From NCBI GenBank assembly GCA_022705125.1, contig JAKJFB010000037.1:1-6426 (forward strand): a DNA stretch of 6,426 bases. Reading direction: 5' to 3'. The position numbers and the translations under genes are program-made. Source of the DNA: Pseudomonadota bacterium (GTDB lineage: Bacteria; Pseudomonadota; Gammaproteobacteria; Pseudomonadales; UBA5518). Shown here piece after piece: positions 1 through 6,192 of the stretch. Each line of letters begins with the position of its first letter. The first letter of the stretch is position 1. The notes beneath the pieces are model-generated. The model saw nothing but the letters and a program-made list of their open reading frames with translations, did no database searches and was not told where the DNA came from.

Positions 1-1
1 A

Positions 2-937
2 GGCCTGCACTCGATCACCACGCTCGGGCGCGCGGACCGCGGCGCCGCGCTGCAGGCCGCGGCGCGGCAGTTCGAATCGTTCTTCGTGTCGCAGTTGCTC
101 AAGGGCATGCGCTCGGCCAACGAGATCTTCGCCGCCGACAACCCGATGAACACCAACGAGATGCAGTTCCGCCAGGACATGCTCGACCAGCAGCTCGGCG
201 TCTCGCTGGCGCAGGGCCGCGGGCTCGGGCTGGCCGAGATGCTCGGGCGGCAGTTGCGCCAGCAGTTCGGCACGCAGGAGAGCGCCGTGGCAGGCGCCGG
301 CACCTCGGTGGAGGCACAGCTCGAGGCGCGGCGCATCGACGCCGCGCCGGCGCCTGCGTTGCTGCCGCGCGTGGCGCGCGCCGCGCTGCCGCCAGTGGTG
401 AGCAGCGCGCTGCGGATCCTGGAGCCGGTCGCGCAGCAGGCGCGCGAAAAAATCGCCGCCGGCCTGTTTTCCGGCAAGGAAGCCTTCGTGCGCGCGGTGC
501 TGCCCGAGGCGCGCCGGGCCGCCCAGGCGCTCGGCATCGATCATCGCGTGCTGATCGCGCAGTCGGCGCTGGAAACCGGGTGGGGCCAGTCGATCCTGAG
601 CGACCACGCGGGGCGCAGCAGCCACAACCTGTTCAATATCAAGGCCGGCAGCTACTGGGAAGGGCGCTCGGTCGGCGTCACGACGCTGGAGTTCAGCAAC
701 GGCATCCCGCAGCAGCAGCGCGCGCGTTTTCGCGCCTATGGTTCGTTCGCCGAGAGCTTCGCCGACTACATCGCGCTGCTGAAGGGCCAGCCGCGCTATG
801 CCGCGGCGCTCGCCAACGCCGACGATCCGGCGCGCTTCATGCGCTCGCTGCAGCAGGCCGGCTATGCCACCGATCCCGCATACGCGCACAAGGTGATGCA
901 GCTGCTCGCCGACGATGCGATAGCAGGGGCGGGCTGA
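2..937 (+). CDS. flgJ: Rod cap protein and peptidoglycan hydrolase FlgJ (5' end outside window)
   Basis: FlgJ is a periplasmic protein that caps the growing flagellar rod and cuts peptidoglycan so the rod can cross the wall. The frame is open to the left edge, so 311 codons are visible and the true start lies upstream. A GTG at 86 is in frame but falls inside the conserved rod-cap segment (RQFESFFVSQLLKGMR, visible residues about 23-38), so it is not the start. The rod-cap domain ends near GLGLAEML (visible 74-81). An Ala/Pro/Arg-rich linker follows, then a glucosaminidase-type domain from about visible residue 155 to the end. Its SALETGWG motif places the likely catalytic Glu at codon 572-574, and an Asp in ADYIALL lies at 764-766. 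The 64-residue spacing equals that of E184 and D248, the pair I recall as essential in Salmonella FlgJ. The family's GYATDP.YA.K motif is near the end. The two-domain form is typical of beta- and gammaproteobacteria. flgK starts 3 bases after the stop. Confidence 0.95.
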   Translation, partial: GLHSITTLGRADRGAALQAAARQFESFFVSQLLKGMRSANEIFAADNPMNTNEMQFRQDMLDQQLGVSLAQGRGLGLAEMLGRQLRQQFGTQESAVAGAGTSVEAQLEARRIDAAPAPALLPRVARAALPPVVSSALRILEPVAQQAREKIAAGLFSGKEAFVRAVLPEARRAAQALGIDHRVLIAQSALETGWGQSILSDHAGRSSHNLFNIKAGSYWEGRSVGVTTLEFSNGIPQQQRARFRAYGSFAESFADYIALLKGQPRYAAALANADDPARFMRSLQQAGYATDPAYAHKVMQLLADDAIAGAG

Positions 938-940
938 GCC

Positions 941-2947
941 ATGGCCGACCTGCTGCGCATCGCCACGACCGGCCTGCTCGCCTACCAGGGCTCGCTCAAC
1001 ACCACCGGCCACAACATCGCCAACGCCGGCGTGGAGGGCTACAGCCGCCAGCGCGCGGAGCTGGTGTCGCTGCCCGGGCAGAACCTCTCGGGCGCCGTGT
1101 TCGGCAACGGTGTCGATATCGCCACGGTCTCGCGCATCGTCGACCAGTTCGTGACCAGCCAGCTACGCACGGACACCTCGCTCTATTTCCGCGCCGAGGC
1201 GCTGAACGGCTGGAACGAGCAGGTCGACGCGCTGTTCGCGGATTCGTCGATCGGCATATCGGACCGCATCGATGCCTTCTTCGGCGTGCTGCAGGATGCC
1301 GCCAGCGATCCGCAGTCGACGGCCGTGCGCACCGTGGTGCTGGACTCGGCAACGACGCTGACGCAGCGCTTCCAGTCGCTCTATGCGCAGCTGGAGGACA
1401 TGAACGACGGACTCAACACGCAGCTCACGGCGCTGGCGAAGGAAATCACCGCGCTCGCGAGCGGCGTGGCCGAGTTGAACCGGCAGATTGCCATGCGCGT
1501 CGGCAGCAGCGGCGCCGGCGGGCACCAGCCCAACGACCTCCTGGACCAGCGCGACCGGCTGATCGAGCGGCTCGCCGGCCTCGTCGATGTGCAGGCGGTG
1601 GCAGACGGCAGCGCGATCAACCTCTATCTCGGCAAGGGTCATGCGCTGGTGACGGGCACGCAGGCGAGCGCGGCCGTCGCGGTGCCGGACCGCTTCGATC
1701 CCGGCAAGCTGCAACTCGCCCTCGAGCTCAACGGCGCAACCTCGGTGGTCAGCTACGCGGCGACGGAAGGCCAGGTCGGCGGGCTGCTGGCATTTCGCGA
1801 CGAGCTGCTGTACCCGGCGTTCAACGCGCTGGGCCGCGTCGCGCTGGCGCTCACGGACGACATCAACGCGCAGAACCGGTTGGGCGTCGACCTCGACGGC
1901 GACCTGGGCGGGCTGGTGTTCAGCGACGTCAACGAGCAGATCGCCGCGGTGCTGCGCGCGCGACCGGCGAGCGACAACGATCCGGCCTCCACCGGCGGCG
2001 TGCGCGTGTTCATCGAGGATACCGCGAAGCTCACCACCAGCGATTACCGGCTCGACATCGGCAGCGACGGGGCATCGTGGCGGCTGGTGCGGTTGCAGGA
2101 CGCCACGCTGGTGGCGAGCGGCGCCAGCCTCGGCGACACGCTGGTGACGGTCGACGGCTTCACGCTGGACCTGAACCTGAGCGAGGTGCCCCCGGGCAAC
2201 TTCGTCGCCGGCGACAGCTTTCTCATCGAGCCGACCCGGCGTGGCGCGCAGTTCGTCCGCACGGTGATGTCGCGCGCCGAGGACCTGGCGCTCGCCGCTC
2301 CCGTGCGTGCAGCCGCGCTGACCGGCAACCTGGGCACCGGCTCCATTGCGCCGGGCGAGACATTCGACACCGGCACCGCGATCTTCGCCACGCCGGGACA
2401 GCTCTCCCCGCCGTTGCTGATCCGCTTCAGCAGCGCGACGCAGTTTGACGTGCTCGATGCGAACACCTCGGCGGTGCTGGTCGCCGGCCTCGGCTTCATT
2501 CCCGGGACGGCGAACACCCTGTTCAGCCGCGACAGCACGGATCCCGATTACTTCGGCTTCCAGGTCGCGCTCGCGGGCGAGCCGGCGGCGGGCGATGCCT
2601 TTCGCATCGACTACAACGGCGGCGGGACATCGGACAACCGCAACGCGCTGCTGATGGCGGCGCTCCAGTCGGCCGACACGATGGGCAACGGCAGCGCCAG
2701 CTACCAGGGCGCCTACCGCGACCTGGTGGCCGCGACCGGGAGCCTCACGCAGCGCTCGCGCATCGACATGCAGTCGAGCCTTGCGGTGCTGGACCAGACG
2801 CGCGAGCGGCGCGAGAGCCTGTCGGGCGTGAACCTGGACGAGGAGGCCGCCAACCTGATCCGCTTCGAGCAGGCGTACAATGCCTCGGCACAGGTAATCA
2901 GCGCGGCGCGCGCGGTGCTGGACGCTCTGTTCGACGCGCTCGGTTGA
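941..2947 (+). CDS. flgK: Flagellar hook-associated protein 1 (FlgK, HAP1)
   Basis: FlgK forms the first ring of the hook-filament junction and is exported through the flagellar type III apparatus. The 668 residues begin with a classic D0/D1 segment (ATTGLLAYQGSL, then HNIANAGVEGYSRQ) and carry the family motif HQPNDLLDQRD at 195-205. They end with the D0 helix beginning VNLDEEAANLIRFEQAYNAS at about 630. The protein is longer than enteric FlgK (about 550) and close to the Pseudomonas size. The extra length is a beta-rich middle (about 350-560) that seems to hold two related modules, 368-431 and 490-558, each ending in a GD-x-F motif. It has no cysteine, as is usual for exported axial proteins. 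The ATG lies 3 bases after the flgJ stop. A purine stretch AGGGG at 925-929, inside the end of flgJ, is the best ribosome-binding candidate but sits 11 bases away, so coupling to flgJ translation is likely. Confidence 0.96.
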   Translation: MADLLRIATTGLLAYQGSLNTTGHNIANAGVEGYSRQRAELVSLPGQNLSGAVFGNGVDIATVSRIVDQFVTSQLRTDTSLYFRAEALNGWNEQVDALFADSSIGISDRIDAFFGVLQDAASDPQSTAVRTVVLDSATTLTQRFQSLYAQLEDMNDGLNTQLTALAKEITALASGVAELNRQIAMRVGSSGAGGHQPNDLLDQRDRLIERLAGLVDVQAVADGSAINLYLGKGHALVTGTQASAAVAVPDRFDPGKLQLALELNGATSVVSYAATEGQVGGLLAFRDELLYPAFNALGRVALALTDDINAQNRLGVDLDGDLGGLVFSDVNEQIAAVLRARPASDNDPASTGGVRVFIEDTAKLTTSDYRLDIGSDGASWRLVRLQDATLVASGASLGDTLVTVDGFTLDLNLSEVPPGNFVAGDSFLIEPTRRGAQFVRTVMSRAEDLALAAPVRAAALTGNLGTGSIAPGETFDTGTAIFATPGQLSPPLLIRFSSATQFDVLDANTSAVLVAGLGFIPGTANTLFSRDSTDPDYFGFQVALAGEPAAGDAFRIDYNGGGTSDNRNALLMAALQSADTMGNGSASYQGAYRDLVAATGSLTQRSRIDMQSSLAVLDQTRERRESLSGVNLDEEAANLIRFEQAYNASAQVISAARAVLDALFDALG

Positions 2948-2954
2948 GAGAGGA
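2947..2954 (+). promoter_or_regulatory. Ribosome binding site of flgL
   Basis: A purine run, AGAGAGGA, starts on the last base of the flgK stop codon and ends 3 bases before the ATG at 2958. It is the only good Shine-Dalgarno-like stretch in the 10-base flgK-flgL gap. It supports that ATG over the in-frame ATG five codons later, as does the family's MRIS N-terminus. The spacing is short, so the core may be the GAGAGG part. Confidence 0.6.
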
Positions 2955-2957
2955 CCA

Positions 2958-4193
2958 ATGCGTATCTCGTCGATGCATATATTCAACACGGGCGTGCGTC
3001 ACATCACGAACGCGCAGGCCGAGGTCGCGCGCGCCCAGGAGCAGATCTCCTCGGGCAAGCGCGTGCTGACGCCGGCCGACGACCCGGCGGCCGCGGCGCT
3101 GGCGCTGGGGATTCGCCAGGAGCAGGCCCGCAGCGCGCAGTACCAGCGCAATGCCGATCTCGCCGAAAGCGACCTGCAGCAGCAGGATGCGCAGCTCGAG
3201 GCCGTGGAAAACGTGATGCTGCAGGTGCGCGAGTTCGCGCTTCAGGCGGGGAATGCCACGCTGTCGGCGAACGAACGCGCCACGCTCGTGGCCGGCATCG
3301 AGCAGGCCGGGCAGCAGTTGCTGTCCATTTTCAATACGCGCAGCGCCTACGGCGATTATCTCTTCGCAGGTTTCAGCGGCGACACGCAGCCCTTCGTGCA
3401 GAGCGCCGCGGGACGCATCGACTATGCCGGCGACGATGGCGAGCGCAGCGTGGCGATCGGCGCCGGGCTCCAGGTGCAGTCGCGCAACAGCGGGCGCGAG
3501 CTGTTCGTCGATATCCCGGCCGCGGCGAGTACCTTTGTCACGCGCAACGCGGCGCTCAACAGCGGCACCGGCGACATCTCCATCGGGCGCATCGTGGACC
3601 AGGCCGCCTACGATGCCGTCTATCCCGACGACCTGGTGGTGCGCTTCGGCGTTGCGCCGGGCACCTACCAGGTCGATCGTATCGATCGCGCGACGGGGGC
3701 GGCCAGCGTCGTGCTGCCACCGCAGCCCTATGTCGATGGCGCGCCGTTGACCATCACTGTCGCTGGTGCCGAGGTGCGCATCACGGGCTCGCCGGCGCCG
3801 GGCGACGAGTTCGTGCTGGAGGCAAGCGCGACGCAGTCGCTGCTGCTCACGGTGAGTCGCCTGGCCGACGGTCTGCGCAACATTCCCGACACCGAGGCGG
3901 GCGCGATCGAGCGCCAGCGAGTGGTCGCCGAGGCCCTGAACGGGATCGACCGCTCGGAGCAGTCGGTCACGGCGAGTCGCGCCTCGCTCGGGCCGCGGCT
4001 GAACCTGCTGGACGATGCGCGCGCCGTGCAGAGCGCGCTCGACCTGATCAACGACGAGGCGCTGTCGGACCTGGTGGACCTCGATTTCGATGAAGCCGCG
4101 AGCCGGCTCTCGTTCCAGAGCTTCGTGCTGGAGGCCGCGCAGCAGAGCCTGGCGAAGATAGCGAACCTGTCGCTGTTCAATTTCCTGCGCTGA
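2958..4193 (+). CDS. flgL: Flagellar hook-associated protein 3 (FlgL, HAP3)
   Basis: FlgL is the second junction ring, joining FlgK to the flagellin filament, and is exported. The N-terminus begins MRIS, and QISSGKRVLTPADDP at 29-43 is the flagellin/FlgL D0-D1 signature. The C-terminus (LSFQSFVLEAAQQSLAKI, ending LSLFNFLR) matches the closing D0 helix of FlgL. At 411 residues it is longer than enteric FlgL (about 317) and near the Pseudomonas size. The difference is a variable beta-rich centre, about residues 135-295. Residues 224-290 (VVRFGVAPGTYQVDRID through PGDEFVLEAS) resemble the two modules in FlgK. No cysteine is present. It is the last gene of the flgJ-K-L run, and its stop is followed at once by the inverted hairpin pair that separates it from the opposing operon. 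No promoter is visible in front of it, so it is probably read from upstream. Confidence 0.96.
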   Translation: MRISSMHIFNTGVRHITNAQAEVARAQEQISSGKRVLTPADDPAAAALALGIRQEQARSAQYQRNADLAESDLQQQDAQLEAVENVMLQVREFALQAGNATLSANERATLVAGIEQAGQQLLSIFNTRSAYGDYLFAGFSGDTQPFVQSAAGRIDYAGDDGERSVAIGAGLQVQSRNSGRELFVDIPAAASTFVTRNAALNSGTGDISIGRIVDQAAYDAVYPDDLVVRFGVAPGTYQVDRIDRATGAASVVLPPQPYVDGAPLTITVAGAEVRITGSPAPGDEFVLEASATQSLLLTVSRLADGLRNIPDTEAGAIERQRVVAEALNGIDRSEQSVTASRASLGPRLNLLDDARAVQSALDLINDEALSDLVDLDFDEAASRLSFQSFVLEAAQQSLAKIANLSLFNFLR

Positions 4194-4216
4194 GTCCGGG
4201 CCATCCGCACGCCGGC

Positions 4217-4264
4217 GCAGGTCCGGCTTCAGCCGGACAATCGTCCGCATGAATGCGGACCTAC
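4217..4264. repeat. Inverted pair of REP-like palindromes (BIME-like) between convergent operons
   Basis: Two hairpins lie in opposite orientation, separated by AATC (4239-4242). The plus-strand unit (4217-4238) reads GCAG, then stem GTCCGGC, loop TTCA, stem GCCGGAC. The minus-strand unit (4264-4243) reads GTAG, then stem GTCCGCA, loop TTCA, stem TGCGGAC. Each stem is a perfect 7 bp. The head tetranucleotide (GTAG or its variant GCAG) and the loop are shared, while two stem positions differ by paired changes on both arms. The outer edges also pair in 8 of 9 positions, so the whole element can fold as one long cruciform or hairpin. The GTAG head plus hairpin is the general design of bacterial REP elements spread by RAYT transposases. 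No T-run follows on either side, so classical intrinsic termination is not supported. Protection of mRNA 3' ends or blocking of convergent transcription is a reasonable inference. Confidence 0.85.
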
Positions 4265-4620
4265 GCTTTCGGCTGGACCTCGTGGTAGACGGATATCGCC
4301 TTGCGCTGATGACGCGCCGCGGTGGCCACCTCGCTCGCGGTGGCGAGTTCCCGTTGCGCCGCCGCGGCGAGCGCATTGTTCATCGCGAGCAGGTGTCGCA
4401 GCGCCTCGGTGCGCAGCCCGGCGGTTTGCGCCTCGAGCGGGAAGGCATCGAAGAACTCTTCGATGCAACGGGTGCGCTGCGCGCCGAGTTGCGCCACATC
4501 GGCCGGCGTTTCGCCCGCCAGCGCCGCGGCCAGCGCGGCATCGATCGTGGCGATGCGGTCCCAGGCATCGCGCAGGCGCGCCGGCAGCGCCGCGCGCACG
4601 CCGGTCGCATCGGGTTGCAT
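4261..4620 (-). CDS. fliT: FliT-like flagellar export chaperone (small helical protein)
   Basis: This 119-residue protein is predicted to be almost entirely alpha-helical and rich in Ala, Leu, Arg and Glu. In the family, FliT binds the C-terminal region of the filament cap FliD in the cytoplasm and delivers it to the export gate; in some species it also affects flagellar gene regulation. The assignment rests on position directly after fliD, the size, and a C-terminal pattern (LLAMNNAL, then RKAISVY at 106-112) like the closing helix and basic-aromatic tail of FliT proteins. Sequence similarity in this family is weak, so FliS or another small helical chaperone is not fully excluded, although the FliS N-terminal pattern is not seen. 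The ATG shares one base with the fliD stop (TGATG), which points to coupled translation; no strong Shine-Dalgarno is present. The only cysteine is C52. The TAG stop is part of the adjacent REP-like unit. Confidence 0.62.
   Translation of the reverse strand: MQPDATGVRAALPARLRDAWDRIATIDAALAAALAGETPADVAQLGAQRTRCIEEFFDAFPLEAQTAGLRTEALRHLLAMNNALAAAAQRELATASEVATAARHQRKAISVYHEVQPKA
4445..4466. repeat. Perfect 9-bp inverted repeat inside the fliT-like gene
   Basis: GCATCGAAG (4445-4453) and CTTCGATGC (4458-4466) are perfect reverse complements around a 4-base spacer. In the mRNA of the fliT-like gene this would form a 9-bp hairpin with loop AGUU covering codons 52-59 (C-I-E-E-F-F-D-A). The protein run Glu-Glu-Phe-Phe naturally favours such symmetry, because GAA and TTC are reverse complements, so a coding by-product is quite possible. 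The structure itself is certain; a function is not shown. Confidence 0.45.
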
Positions 4621-6077
4621 CAGTTACCGCCGCCCGGGTTGCGGCCGATGATGCTCGCGGTGTTCTGCAACTGCTGGAGCAGGTAGTCGCCGCTGCTCTG
4701 CAACCCCGCGACCAGTGAATCGAGGGCGGAAAAACGCGCGCGATACTGGGCTTCGAGCTTCTCGAGGCGGATCTCCAGCTTGTCGCGCTCGGTGCCTATC
4801 GCCTTGAGTTGCCGGTCCAGCCCATCGGTGCGCGTGGCCAGTGTGCCGCCACGCTCGAGCAAACCATCGAGCATGGACTCGAGTCGCGTCGCAACGCCGT
4901 CTGGCGCGGTGAACAGCGTGCCGACGCCGGCAAAATCATCCTTCAGCGCGGCATCGAGCTTCGCGGTGTCGAGCTTCAGCGTTCCATTGCGCTGGGTCTG
5001 GATGCCCAGCTCGGCCAGCGATCGCGGCGTCCCGTCACCAATGCCCGCGGCGCCGATGATCGTGCGCAGCCGTGAGGAGATGCCGCGTACCGTGGCATCC
5101 CCGTTGAGCGCGCCCGCGGTTCCCGCCTCGGCGTTGTAGGCGGAAACGTCCCTGATCGCGCTGACCACCTCGTTATACGCCGTGACGAAGGCGCTGATGC
5201 GGGCAGCAACACCGTTGTTGTCGAGGGCGATGCCGAGGGTTTCGACATCCGGATTCAGCGGATCCGCAGGATCCTTCAGCGCCGTGATCGTCACGCCGTC
5301 GATCACGTCGCTGAACACGTTGCTGTTGCTGAACGCCGTCTGCCCGTCAACGGCGATGCGCGCGTCGAGCGCCGCCTGCTGCTCGCCGAGCTGGCTGTTG
5401 GCGATGTCGGCGGAGGAAAAATAGAAGCGCGAGAGCCCCAGCGCGTCGGTGTTGTTCGCGTCGGCGTCGCTGACGCTGATCCCGATGGTGTTGGCGCTGC
5501 CGGTTTCATCGGCGGCCAGCGCCAGGCGCGCCACCGTGCCGGCAGCGGCGTTTTGCGGATCGCGCGCCACCACTAGCAGCGAGGCGCTGAGGCCGGCATT
5601 GTCGGCAGCGTCGTTGATCAGGGTCTTCAGCTCGGCGATGGTGGTGCTGGCCGTGGTCGTGACCTGGAAGGACGCGCTGCCGACGGAGATCGTCAGCGAT
5701 CCTGCGCCCACGGTATCGCTCGCGCTCGCGAAGTCGGCAGTGCTCACCAGCTTCTGGGCGCGCGCCGTGTTCAGCACCTGCACCGCGTATTGCCCGGAAA
5801 CCGCGCGCTCGCCCGCGGTGGCGCTGAAATACCGGCTGTTGCCCGTCGTTACCGTGCGGGCCTGAAGGGCATTTGCGTCACCGAGCGTGGCCACGCTGGA
5901 GCGGAACTTGTCGAGCGCGCTCTTCAGCGAGCCGAAGGCCGAGATATCGGCCTGGATGCTGGCTTCCTTGCTGGCGAGACTGTTGCTGCGTGGCGTGCCT
6001 TCGGCGCTGATCAATTTCGTGACCAGGGTCTCGAGATCGAGTCCCGAACCCACGCCCAATGATCCGATACTGGCCAT
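4620..6077 (-). CDS. fliD: Flagellar filament cap protein FliD (HAP2)
   Basis: FliD assembles as a ring on the filament tip and helps exported flagellin fold into place. The 485 residues open with the conserved FliD N-terminus (SLGVGSGLDLETLVTKLI, residues 5-22), which together with the C-terminal coiled coil forms the leg region. A variable beta-rich head follows (about 80-285). The FliD C-terminal domain begins near LGIALDNNG and includes AYNEVVSAI at 300-308. A heptad-like charged segment at about 417-450 (IRLEKLEAQYRARF) is the C-terminal coiled coil. SSGDYLLQQL near 461-470 matches the usual FliD end, with a short Gly/Asn tail after it. There is no cysteine and no tryptophan. The length is normal for the family (about 450-490). 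An AGGAG lies 11 bases before the ATG. The stop overlaps the start of the fliT-like gene by one base. fliC lies upstream on the same strand. Confidence 0.95.
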   Translation of the reverse strand: MASIGSLGVGSGLDLETLVTKLISAEGTPRSNSLASKEASIQADISAFGSLKSALDKFRSSVATLGDANALQARTVTTGNSRYFSATAGERAVSGQYAVQVLNTARAQKLVSTADFASASDTVGAGSLTISVGSASFQVTTTASTTIAELKTLINDAADNAGLSASLLVVARDPQNAAAGTVARLALAADETGSANTIGISVSDADANNTDALGLSRFYFSSADIANSQLGEQQAALDARIAVDGQTAFSNSNVFSDVIDGVTITALKDPADPLNPDVETLGIALDNNGVAARISAFVTAYNEVVSAIRDVSAYNAEAGTAGALNGDATVRGISSRLRTIIGAAGIGDGTPRSLAELGIQTQRNGTLKLDTAKLDAALKDDFAGVGTLFTAPDGVATRLESMLDGLLERGGTLATRTDGLDRQLKAIGTERDKLEIRLEKLEAQYRARFSALDSLVAGLQSSGDYLLQQLQNTASIIGRNPGGGN

Positions 6078-6192
6078 GCCTGCCGTTTCTCCTGTGGATC
6101 GCCCGCCGCGCCGCGTCCGGACCCGGCGGCGAACTGCCGGTCATTACACCCCAGGCCGGTTCGCGGGGCAACACGCCGGAGTGATCAGTGCG
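6078..6192 (-). other. fliC-fliD intergenic region
   Basis: These 115 bases separate the flagellin stop from the fliD start. They contain the fliD ribosome binding site and several short GC-rich complementary segments, for example GCCGC and GCGGC around CGGGTCCGGAC, but no hairpin followed by a T-run. I looked for a sigma-28 type promoter (TAAA, then GCCGATAA) and a sigma-54 type promoter (GG, 10 bases, GC in context) on the minus strand and found no convincing match. The gap is long enough for a promoter or a processing/attenuation site. Whether fliD has its own promoter cannot be decided from the sequence. Confidence 0.4.
6089..6093 (-). promoter_or_regulatory. Ribosome binding site of fliD
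   Basis: On the minus strand AGGAG (plus-strand CTCCT) is followed by 11 bases and then the fliD ATG at 6077. It is the best Shine-Dalgarno match in the fliC-fliD gap. The spacing is at the long end of the usual range. The start is also fixed by the conserved N-terminus of the protein. Confidence 0.6.

Noticed and set aside
86..88. GTG as the start of flgJ
   Set aside because: The same frame continues upstream to the window edge with conserved rod-cap residues (AARQFESFF), so this codon is an internal valine.
580..2448. Long plus-strand open frame overlapping the flgJ end and flgK (622 codons)
   Set aside because: It is an out-of-frame shadow of two well-supported genes with extreme Arg/Ala/Gly content and no family motifs.
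1163..2989. Long open frame on the minus strand across flgK (608 codons)
   Set aside because: It lies opposite a clear FlgK and has an Arg/Ala/His/Gln-rich composition typical of antisense frames in GC-rich DNA. No recognisable domain is seen.
3674..3688. CGATCG-TAT-CGATCG repeat in flgL
   Set aside because: It comes from the repeated codons of Val-Asp-Arg-Ile-Asp-Arg and is short; no separate signal is needed to explain it.
4217..4264. Classical Rho-independent terminator
   Set aside because: The hairpins are strong, but neither side has a T-run; the repeated head and loop sequence fits a REP element better. It may still affect transcript ends.
2898..4376. Minus-strand open frame opposite flgL and the repeat (492 codons)
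   Set aside because: It is Arg-rich, runs through the REP pair and overlaps the fliT-like gene in another frame; FlgL on the other strand is unambiguous.
4249..4686. Plus-strand frame opposite the fliT-like gene (145 codons)
   Set aside because: It starts inside the REP palindrome and is Arg/Gly-rich. The minus-strand frame fits the operon context, coupling and chaperone-like composition better.
6078..6192. Sigma-28 or sigma-54 promoter in front of fliD
   Set aside because: A TAAT followed 12 bases later by GCCG was seen, but the spacing and the -10 remainder do not match sigma-28. No GG-N10-GC element with TGGCA/TTGC context was found.
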